A stretch of 64,000 bases of DNA from Betaproteobacteria bacterium (GTDB taxonomy: Bacteria; Pseudomonadota; Gammaproteobacteria; Burkholderiales; Usitatibacteraceae). The number at the start of each line of letters is the position of its first letter. Positions within the stretch are counted from its first letter, which is position 1. Location of the stretch: contig JADJSD010000001.1 in assembly GCA_016711875.1 (NCBI GenBank), positions 992,001 to 1,056,000 of the forward strand, read 5' to 3'. The notes under the pieces are model-generated. The model was given only the letters and a program-made list of their open reading frames with translations. It did not search any database and had not been told where the DNA came from. A program made the position numbers and the translations under genes. Of this stretch, positions 40,197-48,838 are shown in pieces.

Positions 40197-41243
40197 ATGT
40201 TGGGCGCTGTGGTCGGCGACATCGTCGGATCCATCTACGAAACCAACAACCACCGATCGAAGGACTTCCCGTTCTTCGACGACGAGGCGGATTTCACGGA
40301 CGACACCGTGCACACCGCGGCCGTGGCGGACGCCCTCGTCAACGGCCGCCTGCCGCAGCACGCGCTCTACCATTGGTCCGTGCGCTATCCGGGCCGGCGC
40401 TATGGCGGCGCTTTCAGCGACTGGCTCGAGTCCGGCCGCCTGGATCCCTACTACAGCGGCTGCAACGGCGCGGCCATGCGCGTGAGCCCCGTCGCGCTCC
40501 TCGCCAGCACGCTCGACGAGGCGCTCGAGAACGCGCGCCGCATGTCCTCGGCGACGCACTGCCACCCCGAAGGCATCATGGGGGCGGTCGCGACGGCGCA
40601 CGCCATCTTCCTCGCCCGCTGCAACGCGGGGGCGGGCGCGATCCGCAGCGAGATCGAGATGCACTACGGCTACGACCTCGACCGCAGCGTCGACATGATC
40701 CGGCCGGGTTACCGGTACAGCGAGCGCAGCGAACAGACGGTACCCGAGGCGATCGTGTGCGCACTGGAAGCCCGCGATTTCGAGGACGCCATCCGCAACG
40801 CCGTCTCGCTCGGCGGCGATTCCGACACGCTCGCTGCGATCGCCGGCCCCATCGCGGAAGCGCGCTTCGGCATCCCGGACGACATCGCCCGGGCCGGGCT
40901 CGAGCGACTCACGCCGGAGATGCGCGACACCCTTCGCGCCCTCTACGCCCGCAGCGAATACCTGAACTCCATCCGCAGCCTGCGTCCCGCGATGCCCGGC
41001 AGCACGCTTCGCCGGCGCTACGAGGCCCTGGGCCCGATCTCGGAGCGGCCGGACGGTCTCACCTGTCGTTCGAGACTCGCGACCTGGGAGGGATTCCTGC
41101 TCTACGGCCGCAACGCGTCCTCGTCCTTCCACGCGCAGGCCGCGCGCTGGAACCGGGACGACGGCATCAACGAGGAATCCCCGGATCTCGTCGCTCCGGT
41201 GAGGGAGGCGTGGCCGGATCCGGACAAGCCGCTGCCCCACTGA
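40197..41243 (+). CDS. ADP-ribosylglycohydrolase (DraG-like), copy 2 with C-terminal extension
   Basis: A 348-aa paralogue of copy 1 with near-identical starts (GDIVGSIYETNNHRSKDFPFF). Metal motifs DFTDDTVHTAAVADAL and LGGDSDTLAAIAG are intact. The GNGSAMRVSP loop has become CNGAAMRVSP, losing the Ser. About 80 extra C-terminal residues (after RSLRPAMPG) include EGFLLYGRNASSSFHAQAARW and have no recognised domain. GGGAG precedes the ATG at 40197. Duplication followed by functional divergence is likely. The intervening 95 nt are AT-rich and may hold a second promoter. Confidence 0.9.
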   Translation: MLGAVVGDIVGSIYETNNHRSKDFPFFDDEADFTDDTVHTAAVADALVNGRLPQHALYHWSVRYPGRRYGGAFSDWLESGRLDPYYSGCNGAAMRVSPVALLASTLDEALENARRMSSATHCHPEGIMGAVATAHAIFLARCNAGAGAIRSEIEMHYGYDLDRSVDMIRPGYRYSERSEQTVPEAIVCALEARDFEDAIRNAVSLGGDSDTLAAIAGPIAEARFGIPDDIARAGLERLTPEMRDTLRALYARSEYLNSIRSLRPAMPGSTLRRRYEALGPISERPDGLTCRSRLATWEGFLLYGRNASSSFHAQAARWNRDDGINEESPDLVAPVREAWPDPDKPLPH

Positions 41244-41293
41244 TGTCCGGGCGCCAGTAGGATGACGGCTCGCACCTTCCGGCGCCCGCCCCC

Positions 41294-41929
41294 ATGACCG
41301 CACCCACGCCCGCCCCCTTCGCCGACGCCGCGCAGAGCTGGAACAAGCGCTTCGAGGGGGAGGGCTTTCACTTCGGCACCGAGCCCAATGCCTGGCTCGC
41401 GGAGCACGCCGGCATGTGGTCACCCGGCCAGCGCGTGCTCTGCGTGGCCGATGGCGAGGGCCGCAACAGCGTTTGGCTCGCCCGGCGCTCTCTCGCGGTG
41501 GACGCCTTCGACATCGCCCCGGTGGGCGTGGAGAAGGCGCGTCGATTGGCCGCGGCGCAGGGCGTCACGGTGGACTACGCCGTGGCCGACTGCGACGGCT
41601 TCGACTGGAAGGCGGGGCACTACGACGGCGTCGCGGCCATCTTCGTGCAGTTCGCCGACCCGCCGATGCGGGAGCGGCTCTTCGCGAACATGACGCGCTG
41701 CCTCAGGCCCGGCGGCGTGCTCGTGCTGCAGGGCTACACGCCGAAGCAGCTCGAGTACGGCACCGGCGGGCCGCCCTTCGTGTCGCACCTGTACACGCCG
41801 GCGATGCTGCGCGAGGCCTTCGCGGACCTGGAGATCGTGACGCTGCGCGAGTACGAAGCCGAGCTGGCCGAGGGCAAGGGCCACCGGGGCCTGTCCGCGC
41901 TGGTGGGGTTGGTCGCGCGGCGGCGTTGA
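41294..41929 (+). CDS. Class I SAM-dependent methyltransferase (TehB-like)
   Basis: A 211-aa Rossmann methyltransferase. Motif I VLCVADGEGRNSVWLAR near residue 48-64, acidic loop DAFDIAPVGVEKARRLA and a C-terminal YEAELAEGKGHRG are typical of the small methyltransferases related to TehB or thiopurine methyltransferases. Substrate unknown. It starts 50 nt after ARG copy 2 and converges on a PIN toxin gene. Confidence 0.88.
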   Translation: MTAPTPAPFADAAQSWNKRFEGEGFHFGTEPNAWLAEHAGMWSPGQRVLCVADGEGRNSVWLARRSLAVDAFDIAPVGVEKARRLAAAQGVTVDYAVADCDGFDWKAGHYDGVAAIFVQFADPPMRERLFANMTRCLRPGGVLVLQGYTPKQLEYGTGGPPFVSHLYTPAMLREAFADLEIVTLREYEAELAEGKGHRGLSALVGLVARRR

Positions 41930-41938
41930 TGGCGCAAA

Positions 41939-42334
41939 TCAGCGCGGCACGGAAGCGACGGCCGGAACCCCTGCGGTGCGCGCACGCCGCACGAGCCTTT
42001 CATCGAAGGTGACGAACGCCTGCGCGCGATGCGAGGTGGCGACGTGCAGGGCATCCGCGAAATCCAGGCCGGCATCGAACCAGTCGAGCGCCTGCGCCAC
42101 GGCGGCCGGCGCGTCGGTCGAGACGCCTTCCAGGCCGAGGACACCGCGCAAGGCGTTCGACACCTGCGGGCGGTCCCGTCCGTACACGGCGGCAAGGACC
42201 CAGGCTGTTTCCAGCAGGACCGAGGCCGTGACGAGCACGTCGCCGCGTTTCATGACCTTGCGGGCGCGGCGGGTCTGGTCGGGGTCGTCGTCCACCAGCA
42301 AACGGACGAGCACGTTGGTGTCGATCGCGATCAC
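41939..42334 (-). CDS. PIN-domain toxin (VapC-like), second module
   Basis: A 131-aa PIN protein starting VIAIDTNVLVRLLVDDD at a GTG (42334) that overlaps the antitoxin stop (AAGTGA). The metal residues are visible: Asp in AIDTNVL, Glu in LETAWVL, the Asp pair in LDFADALHVA and a final Asp in FVTFDERL. It is coupled to the AbrB-type antitoxin upstream. Unrelated in sequence to the PIN toxin at 34.1 kb. Confidence 0.9.
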   Translation of the reverse strand: MIAIDTNVLVRLLVDDDPDQTRRARKVMKRGDVLVTASVLLETAWVLAAVYGRDRPQVSNALRGVLGLEGVSTDAPAAVAQALDWFDAGLDFADALHVATSHRAQAFVTFDERLVRRARTAGVPAVASVPR

Positions 42335-42594
42335 TTGCGGCGCCGCGACTCGGCGCTGACCGCGGCAGCCAGGCCTTCGTCCATTTCCTCGATCGAGCGG
42401 CGCGGCCCGGTGTAGCCCACGCACCCGACGACATCTTCCAGCCGGGTGGGGGCGAATGGCTTGAGCGGCTTGAGCAGCACGCCTTCGGCGGTGACCTCGA
42501 CGACCAATTCCTGCCCCGGACGCCAGGCCTTGGCGCTGCGCACGGCCCGGGGCAGGACGACCTGCCCCTTGCTCGACAGCCTGGTGGTTTCCAT
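42331..42594 (-). CDS. AbrB/SpoVT-type antitoxin
   Basis: An 87-aa antitoxin with the swapped-hairpin DNA-binding core METTRLSSKGQVVLPRAVR and a C-terminal toxin-binding tail (VVGCVGYTGPRRSIEEMDEGLAAA). The start ATG is at 42594; an upstream in-frame ATG (MSYFSLTAVTAM) is possible. Its stop overlaps the toxin start by 4 nt. Confidence 0.9.
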   Translation of the reverse strand: METTRLSSKGQVVLPRAVRSAKAWRPGQELVVEVTAEGVLLKPLKPFAPTRLEDVVGCVGYTGPRRSIEEMDEGLAAAVSAESRRRK

Positions 42595-42670
42595 GGCGGT
42601 TACCGCGGTAAGACTGAAGTAAGACATTCTGGGCCGGGCGAAGGGGGCTGGCAAGGGCGCCAGTTCCTCA

Positions 42671-42704
42671 ACGCGCGAGACGCGACGCGCGAGACGCGAC
42701 GCGC
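42671..42704. repeat. Tandem repeat, 14-bp unit
   Basis: ACGCGCGAGACGCG occurs twice in full, followed by a 6-base partial copy, directly after the stop of the diguanylate cyclase gene and upstream of the AbrB/PIN promoter region. No further role can be read. Confidence 0.8.
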
Positions 42705-44360
42705 CTACTTCCCGACCCGCGCCCTGCCCGTGCGCTTCGCCTCGTAGAGCCACCGGTCCGCGGCGGCGATGAGATCCCCGGGCGTCTCGCCCTGCTCCGG
42801 AAACCCCACGACGCCGGCCGAGAAGGTGATGCCGGCGCGCTCCGTGTCGCCCAGCCGCACCGTCGTCGCGCGCAGGCGCTCGAGAAAGCTCTCCATGCGC
42901 TTCACGGCGTCGTCCGGCGTGGAGTTGGGGAAGACCAGGCAGAACTCCTCGCCGCCGTAGCGGCAGACGACGTCGCCGGCGCGCGTGCCCTCCGAGAAGA
43001 TCCTCGCCACGGCCTTGAGCACCTCGTCGCCGAAAGGGTGACCGCACGCGTCGTTCACGCGCTTGAAGTCGTCGAGGTCCGCCATGGCGACGGCGAGCGG
43101 CTGGCCGGTGCGCGAGAAGAGCGAGACGAGGTTGCCGAGCACCGTGTCGAGATAGCGCCGGTTGTAGAGGCCGGTGAGCGGGTCGCGAAGCGCCTCCTCG
43201 CGGGCCCGGTCGCGCTCGTCGCGCAGGCGGTTGAGCTCGTAGCGGATCTGCACCGCGTAGTAGCGCGCCTTGGTGCCCAGGCCCAGCCGCGCCTCGTACA
43301 CCTCGTGGAAGGCCTTGTGCAGCGCGTACGCGTCCGCGAAGCGGCCCGTGCGCGCGCGCAGGTGCGCCAGGAACTCGAGCACCAGCCCGCGCAGCATGAG
43401 CGGCGTGCGCACTTCGAAGCCCGCGCGGGCCTTGCCGAGGCGATCGATGGCGTCCTCGTCGCGGCCGCGCTTCTCGAAATCGAGCGCGCGCAGGTAGTGC
43501 GCCCACACCGCGCACGGCCCGCCGTGCTTCGCGGCCTCCTGCTCGGCGAGCGCGACGGCGGTCCCGGCCTCGTCCAGGCAGTCGTTTCGCAGGAAGACGT
43601 AGGCCGCCGTCGTGTAGACGTTGCCTTCGGGCGAGGAGAGATGGGGCGACTCCGCGTGCTGCATGACGCGGCGCGCGAGCGGCAACGCCTCCTCGACGCG
43701 GCCCATGTGCGCGAGGCAGTCGGCGCGGTTGGCCATGACGCCCACGAGCAGCCGCGGATGCTGCAGCTCGCCGGAGAGGGCGATGGCCTCCTCGAGGAGG
43801 GAATCGGCCTCCGCGTAGTCGCCCACGGCCACGAGCTCCGCGCCGAGGTTCGACAGCAGCGTCGCCATCTGGGGCCGGGCGTTGATCGTGCGCAGTTGCC
43901 CGAGCGCCTCGAACATGTAGCCCAGCGACTGCGCCGAATCGCCCAGGGCCGCGAGGCAACCGGCCATGCCGTTGAGCGTGTAGAAACGGTCCAGCGTGGA
44001 GAGGCTGCCGTCGTCCTCCTCCAGGTTGGCGCGGAACATCGCGAGCGCGCCCGTGCAGTCGCCGTCCATCATGCGGGCGCGGGCGAGTCCGTTTCTCGAC
44101 AGGATCGTGCCGCGCAGGTCGGCCAGCGCCCGGAACCCGGCCAGCGCGTCCTCCAGCGAACGCCGCGCCTGGGCGGCGCCCACGTAGCGAAGCTCGAAGT
44201 AGCCGATGGTGAGGTGCGCCCAGGCGCGCACGGCCGCATCCCCCGCGGCCTCGGCGGCGGCGAGCGCATCGAGGGCCCAGGCGTGCGAGTCGCGCGGGGC
44301 GGCGTACTGGGCCTGCCAGGCACGCTCGACGAGGGCGCTGTGCGGGGTCGAAATGTCCAC
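42705..44360 (-). CDS. Diguanylate cyclase with N-terminal TPR-like sensor region
   Basis: A 551-aa protein. Residues ~20-370 form TPR-like helical repeats (alternating A/G-rich pairs such as NLGAELVAVGDYAEADSLLEEA). Residues ~385-551 form a GGDEF domain starting DPLTGLYNRRYLD, with the active site RYGGEEF and an RAGD inhibitory I-site exactly five residues before it, so it should be an active, product-inhibited c-di-GMP synthase. No transmembrane segment; the TPR part probably senses a partner protein. Start ATG 44360. Confidence 0.92.
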   Translation of the reverse strand: MDISTPHSALVERAWQAQYAAPRDSHAWALDALAAAEAAGDAAVRAWAHLTIGYFELRYVGAAQARRSLEDALAGFRALADLRGTILSRNGLARARMMDGDCTGALAMFRANLEEDDGSLSTLDRFYTLNGMAGCLAALGDSAQSLGYMFEALGQLRTINARPQMATLLSNLGAELVAVGDYAEADSLLEEAIALSGELQHPRLLVGVMANRADCLAHMGRVEEALPLARRVMQHAESPHLSSPEGNVYTTAAYVFLRNDCLDEAGTAVALAEQEAAKHGGPCAVWAHYLRALDFEKRGRDEDAIDRLGKARAGFEVRTPLMLRGLVLEFLAHLRARTGRFADAYALHKAFHEVYEARLGLGTKARYYAVQIRYELNRLRDERDRAREEALRDPLTGLYNRRYLDTVLGNLVSLFSRTGQPLAVAMADLDDFKRVNDACGHPFGDEVLKAVARIFSEGTRAGDVVCRYGGEEFCLVFPNSTPDDAVKRMESFLERLRATTVRLGDTERAGITFSAGVVGFPEQGETPGDLIAAADRWLYEAKRTGRARVGK

Positions 44361-44548
44361 CGGCCGATTCTAGACGGGAAGGGCGGGGGCGGCTGCGGAA
44401 TGCTCCGCTTGCGGGTTTGGGCGCACGGGAAGTGCCGATTTTTCGATGGGGGCCGGTCGCAATGCTCCGGCGCGGCGCCGGCACCGAACCCCGTAGTCTC
44501 GCCGTCATGGGAGGACGTCTCCCGCGCACGCCGAGTTCGGGAAAGACC

Positions 44549-44821
44549 ATGAAAGACCTTCACGCCGAAACCCTGGATGCCGTCGAAGCCCGCGCCTCGC
44601 GCCGGATCGGCCTCATCAGCCTGGGGCTGGTGACCGGCAGCCTCCTCGTGGCCATGGCCATGGCGATCTCCGCCACGGGCGACGGCGAGGAAGCCGCGAA
44701 AGGGTCGGATTGCCAGCGCTCCGAGCGCTCGATCGGGGCGGCGAAGACCGCGCAGCACCCGAAGGCCGAGACGCTGCTCATCTGCTCGTCCGAATCGAGC
44801 CTGATCCGGAAGCTTTTCTGA
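44549..44821 (+). CDS. Small single-pass membrane protein (hypothetical)
   Basis: A 90-aa frame starting MKDLHAETLDAVEARASRRIG, followed by one hydrophobic segment (ISLGLVTGSLLVAMAMAIS, residues ~21-40) and a hydrophilic tail with two Cys. Ribosome site is weak (GAAAG). The helix-membrane-tail layout supports a real gene. It stops 7 nt before the convergent end of the Hsp33 gene. No family recognised. Confidence 0.5.
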   Translation: MKDLHAETLDAVEARASRRIGLISLGLVTGSLLVAMAMAISATGDGEEAAKGSDCQRSERSIGAAKTAQHPKAETLLICSSESSLIRKLF

Positions 44822-44828
44822 GGGTTTC

Positions 44829-45689
44829 CTAGGACTCGAATATCCGCGCGATATCCGGCGCGGTGAAGCGGTAGTCCTGGTTGCAGATCTCGTCGCGCAC
44901 GGCCACCACGCCGTGCTCGGCGAGCGTCGCCTCCACCTCGGCGCGCCCCAGCCCCTTCAGCATCCCGATCACCTTCTCCTCGCTGCGGCCGCATCCGTCC
45001 GTGACGGCCTGGGGCTCGTAGAGGCGAACGTCGTCCTCCGGGAAGCAGTGCGCGAGCAGGGGCCCGGTTTCCATGAGGCCCAGCAGCGAGGGCTCCGCCG
45101 TGGCGGCCAGGTGCTGGATGCGCGCCCAGCCGTTCGGGTCGCGCTCGTCGGCCCTGGGGAGCTTCTGCAGGATGAGGGCGCCCACCTCGTGGTCCGTGGC
45201 GTGCACCCACAGGTGCGTGGGCACCTGCTCGCTCGCGTCGAAGTAGCGCTCGAAGCATTCGGCGAGGGTCGCGCCCTCGAGCGGCACGATGGACTGGTAC
45301 TGCCGCGCGGTGGCGGCGTTCTCCAGCGTGAGGGCGAGCCGCCCGTCCGCGAAAAGCTGCTGGAGCACCGCGTGCTTCTGCGGGTCGTAGCCGTCGCCCA
45401 GCCGGACCATGGCGCGCAGGGCCAGCTCCCGCGAGCAATCCGCCACGGCCATCTGCACCGGGCCATGGCCCATCACCTGGAGCACGGCCCGGCCGGGGTG
45501 CTTGAGGCCGGACCCGATGAGCACCCCCAGGGTGGCGAACTCGGCCAGGAGCGGCCGGACGGCCGCGGGATAGTCGCGCCGGCCGAGTATCGCCCGCCAG
45601 AGCGGGCCCAGGCGAACCACCTGGCCGCGGATGTCGAGGTTTTCGAGGAGGAAGCGCTGGGTGAGGTCGGCGGGGGCGTGCGAAGGCAT
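44829..45689 (-). CDS. hslO: Hsp33-family chaperone with altered redox switch
   Basis: A 286-aa protein clearly of the Hsp33 family (RFLLENLDIRGQVVRLGPLW at the start, VMGHGPVQMAVAD, SIVPLEGATLAECFERYFDASEQVPTHLW split across ~140-165). The C-terminal zinc switch normally has CxC and CxxC. Here the blocks read TDGCGRSEEKV (near 231) and VRDEICNQDY (near 266): in each pair the first Cys appears to be Asp. Zinc binding and oxidative activation may therefore be changed. The rest of the fold looks intact. Confidence 0.88.
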   Translation of the reverse strand: MPSHAPADLTQRFLLENLDIRGQVVRLGPLWRAILGRRDYPAAVRPLLAEFATLGVLIGSGLKHPGRAVLQVMGHGPVQMAVADCSRELALRAMVRLGDGYDPQKHAVLQQLFADGRLALTLENAATARQYQSIVPLEGATLAECFERYFDASEQVPTHLWVHATDHEVGALILQKLPRADERDPNGWARIQHLAATAEPSLLGLMETGPLLAHCFPEDDVRLYEPQAVTDGCGRSEEKVIGMLKGLGRAEVEATLAEHGVVAVRDEICNQDYRFTAPDIARIFES

Positions 45690-45800
45690 CGGGGAATCAT
45701 AAACCCGCCCGCCGCCGCGTTGAGGAAGGTCAACCGGGCCCCGCGAGGCCGGGGTAGGGTAAACCGTTGACGTCCCACGAGAATCAGAAGGATGGCGCCC

Positions 45801-47591
45801 ATGAGCTCGCATCCCCCGCAAGCCGCTCCCGCTTCGCATCCGCACGCCCACTACGCGCAGCCCCAGTCCCTGCTCCCCAACTTCGTGTCCGGAAACGCGG
45901 ACCGGATGCTGCACGCGCAGCTGGGCAAGCTCACCGGCGGGCTCTCGCCGGCCTCGCTCGCGGCCGCGTGGTCCGACTGGGCCCTGCACCTGGCCCTCTC
46001 GCCCAGCAAGCAGGCCGAGCTCGTCGAGATGAGCGTGCGTCAATGGGAGCGCTTCGGCCATTTCCTCACGCACGCGCAGGATGAAAAGTGCGAGCGCTGC
46101 ATCGAGCCGCTGCCGCAGGACCCGCGCTTCCGCGACCCGGCGTGGCAGCAGTGGCCCTTCAACGTGATGTCCCAGAGCTTCCTCCTGGGGCAGCAATGGA
46201 TGTCGATCGCCTCGCGCGGCGTGCGCGGCGTCACCAAGCACCACGAGAAGGTGCTCGACTACACCACGCGCCAGTGCATGGACCTGTTCGCGCCCTCCAA
46301 CTTCATCCCGACCAACCCCGAGGTGCTGCGCACCATCCGGGAGACCGGCGGCATGAACCTGCTCGCCGGCGCCGCGGCCCTGCGCGAGGACATGGAGCGC
46401 ACCCTCTCCGGCGCGCCGCCCGCGGGCTCGGAGGATTTCGAGGTGGGCCGCAACCTCGCGCTCACGCCGGGCAAGGTGGTGCTCCGGAACGACCTCATCG
46501 AACTGATCCAGTACACGCCCACCACGGCGCGCGTGCACGCCGAGCCCATCCTGATGGTGCCGGCGTGGATCATGAAGTACTACATCCTCGATCTCACGCC
46601 GCAGAAATCGCTCATCAAGTACCTCGTGGACCAGGGGCACACGGTCTTCACGATCTCGTGGAAGAACCCCGGGCCCGCGGACCGCGATCTTTCGATGGAC
46701 GACTACCTTCGCCAAGGCGTCATGGCGGCGATGGACGCGGTGTCGGCCATCGTGCCGAAGCGCAGGATCCACGCGATGGGGTACTGCCTGGGCGGCACGC
46801 TGCTCGCGATCGCCGCGGCCCTCATGGCGCGCGAGGGCGACCGGCGCCTCGCGACGATGACGCTCCTGGCGGCGCAGACGGATTTCTCGGAACCCGGCGA
46901 ACTCGCGCTCTACATCGACGACAGCCAGCTCACGTTCCTCGAGGACCAGATGTGGGAGAAGGGCTACCTCGATTCCGCGCAGATGTCGGGCGCGTTCCAG
47001 CTCCTGCGCAGCGTCGACCTGGTGTGGTCGCGCATGGTGCAGCACTACCTGAAGGGCGAGCCGTCACAGCTCAACGACCTGATGGCGTGGAACGCGGACG
47101 GCACGCGCATGCCCTACCGCATGCACACCGACTACCTGCACAGCCTGTTTCTCAACAATGAGCTCGCCACCGGCCGCTTCAACGTGTGGGGCCGGCCCAT
47201 CGCCATCCAGGACATCGACATCCCGATCTTCTGCGTGGGCACGGTGACGGACCACGTGGCGCCCTGGCGGTCGGTCTACAAGATCAACCTGCTCACCCAC
47301 GCCGAGATCACCTTCGCCCTCACCACCGGCGGCCACAACGTGGGGGTGGTGAACCCGCCTTCGCCGGAATCGAAGCGCCGCTACAAGCTCGCGACGCGCG
47401 CCAAGGGTGGGGACTATGTCGACCCGGACGCCTTCGAGAAGCAGGCGAAGGAGCACCCCGGCTCGTGGTGGACGGCCTGGGAGAAGTGGGTGGCCGACCA
47501 TTCCACGCGCAAGGTGGCGCCGCCGAAGACGGGCGCCCCGGGGTACGGGATCCTCGGTGACGCGCCGGGCGACTACGTCCGCCAACGCTAG
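45801..47591 (+). CDS. phaC: Class I poly(3-hydroxyalkanoate) synthase
   Basis: A 596-aa PHA synthase that polymerises (R)-3-hydroxyacyl-CoA. The lipase-like box GYCLGG holds the catalytic Cys (~329); DHVAPW and GGHNVGVVNPP supply the Asp and His of the triad. The N-terminal ~200-residue domain is present, so the length is normal for class I. Start at 45801 is preferred because AGAAGG lies 9 nt upstream; an ATG 9 nt earlier abuts that sequence. phaA/phaB/phaP are not adjacent. Confidence 0.94.
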   Translation: MSSHPPQAAPASHPHAHYAQPQSLLPNFVSGNADRMLHAQLGKLTGGLSPASLAAAWSDWALHLALSPSKQAELVEMSVRQWERFGHFLTHAQDEKCERCIEPLPQDPRFRDPAWQQWPFNVMSQSFLLGQQWMSIASRGVRGVTKHHEKVLDYTTRQCMDLFAPSNFIPTNPEVLRTIRETGGMNLLAGAAALREDMERTLSGAPPAGSEDFEVGRNLALTPGKVVLRNDLIELIQYTPTTARVHAEPILMVPAWIMKYYILDLTPQKSLIKYLVDQGHTVFTISWKNPGPADRDLSMDDYLRQGVMAAMDAVSAIVPKRRIHAMGYCLGGTLLAIAAALMAREGDRRLATMTLLAAQTDFSEPGELALYIDDSQLTFLEDQMWEKGYLDSAQMSGAFQLLRSVDLVWSRMVQHYLKGEPSQLNDLMAWNADGTRMPYRMHTDYLHSLFLNNELATGRFNVWGRPIAIQDIDIPIFCVGTVTDHVAPWRSVYKINLLTHAEITFALTTGGHNVGVVNPPSPESKRRYKLATRAKGGDYVDPDAFEKQAKEHPGSWWTAWEKWVADHSTRKVAPPKTGAPGYGILGDAPGDYVRQR

Positions 47592-47639
47592 GGGGCGAGG
47601 GGCGATACCATGGCGGCTTCCTTCCCTGCGCAAGCGACC

Positions 47640-48065
47640 ATGACCACCCCGATCATCCTGCTGCCCATCGACGGCTCGCCGTCGGCCCTTCGCGCCGCCC
47701 AGTTCTGCGCCGACGTCGCGAAGGCCTTCAAGGCCTCGGTCGTGCTCCTCAACGTGCAGCCCCTGATCGAGGACTGGCAGACCCACGGCCTGGGCCACGA
47801 CGCCGCCCTCGCGCACCTGAACGACCGCGCGAAGCTCGCGCTCAAGGAAGCCGGCCGCCCGTTGTCGGAGGCGGGCCTTTCCTACGCGACCGTGGTCGAG
47901 TTCGGCGAGGCCGCCGAGGTGATCGCGCAGGTGGCCGAGAGCCGGCAGTGCAACCACATCGTCATGGGCACGCGCGGCCAGAGCGGCGTGAAGGGCCTGC
48001 TGATGGGCTCGGTGGGCACGAAGGTGCTGCACCTGGTGACGATGCCCGTCACCTTCGTCCACTAG
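47640..48065 (+). CDS. Universal stress protein UspA family
   Basis: A 141-aa single-domain Usp. Starts MTTPIILLPIDGSPSALRAAQ; the ATP-binding motif GTRGQSGVKGLLMGSVGTKVL (GxRGxSG...GS) is present near residues 108-128, so it should bind ATP. Located 48 nt after phaC, possibly co-transcribed. It overlaps the sirtuin gene end by 4 nt (convergent). Confidence 0.92.
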   Translation: MTTPIILLPIDGSPSALRAAQFCADVAKAFKASVVLLNVQPLIEDWQTHGLGHDAALAHLNDRAKLALKEAGRPLSEAGLSYATVVEFGEAAEVIAQVAESRQCNHIVMGTRGQSGVKGLLMGSVGTKVLHLVTMPVTFVH

Positions 48066-48802
48066 AGCAGCAGGTCGGGCAGCACCTCGCCGGCCGAGCC
48101 GGCGATCGCGATCGTGGCGCGGCCCGTGAGGGGCGTGCGCGTCGGGTTCACCTCGATCACCTTCGCGCCTTCCTCCAGCGCCATGAAGGGCAGCGACGCG
48201 GCGGGCTCCACCACCGTCGACGTCCCCACGCACAGGAAGACCTCGCACGATTGCGAAGCCGCGAGGGCCTGCGTGAGCGCCACGCCCGGCAGCGATTCGC
48301 CGAACCACACCACGTCGGGCCGCAGGAGCGAGCCGCAGTGCGGGCAGGCCGGCACGCCGTCCGTCGCGGGCCAGCTCTTCACGGCGTGGCCGTGGTCGAA
48401 GCACTTCACGCGGCGGATGTTGCCGTGCAGCTCCACCAGGCGCCGCGTGCCCGCCAGTTCGTGAAGACCGTCGACGTTCTGCGTGATGAGCGTGAAGTCG
48501 ACGCCCCGGTCGCGGCAGGCCTCCTCGATCGCCACGAGCGCGACGTGGCCGGCATTGGGCAACGCCATGGCAACCTGCTCGCGCCGCCAGGCGTACCAGT
48601 CCCACACGAGCTTCGGGTTCGCGAGGAACGCTTCGGGCGTGGCGAGTTCCTCGGGGCGGAATTTCTCCCACAGGCCGGTGAGCGCATCGCGGAAGGTGGG
48701 AATGCCCGACTCGGCCGAGATGCCGGCACCGGTGAGCACGGCGACGGCGGTTGCGCCGTCGAGGAGGGCGCGGGCGCGCTTGCGGTCGTCTTCGGGAGGC
48801 AT
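48062..48802 (-). CDS. NAD-dependent protein deacylase (sirtuin, CobB-like)
   Basis: A 246-aa Sir2 enzyme. LTGAGISAESGIPTFRD (NAD site) at ~23-39, ITQNVDGLH near 108, catalytic His in VELHGN, WFGE near 170 and the zinc Cys pair CPHC near 155 (first pair reduced to one Cys, as in E. coli CobB). The Tyr-x-x-Arg pair (WYAWRRE) marks enzymes able to remove acidic acyl groups such as succinyl and malonyl. The malonate operon at the other end of the window makes demalonylation a possible role, but that is inference. Confidence 0.9.
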   Translation of the reverse strand: MPPEDDRKRARALLDGATAVAVLTGAGISAESGIPTFRDALTGLWEKFRPEELATPEAFLANPKLVWDWYAWRREQVAMALPNAGHVALVAIEEACRDRGVDFTLITQNVDGLHELAGTRRLVELHGNIRRVKCFDHGHAVKSWPATDGVPACPHCGSLLRPDVVWFGESLPGVALTQALAASQSCEVFLCVGTSTVVEPAASLPFMALEEGAKVIEVNPTRTPLTGRATIAIAGSAGEVLPDLLL

Positions 48803-48838
48803 GGTCCCAATCTACCCCAGCCCCCCGGGGCGTTGACG

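Noticed and set aside
44503..44523. Short hairpin GGGAG-GACGT-CTCCC upstream of the 90-aa membrane protein
   Set aside because: A 5-bp stem in GC-rich DNA is expected by chance, and it has no U-tract or regulatory context.
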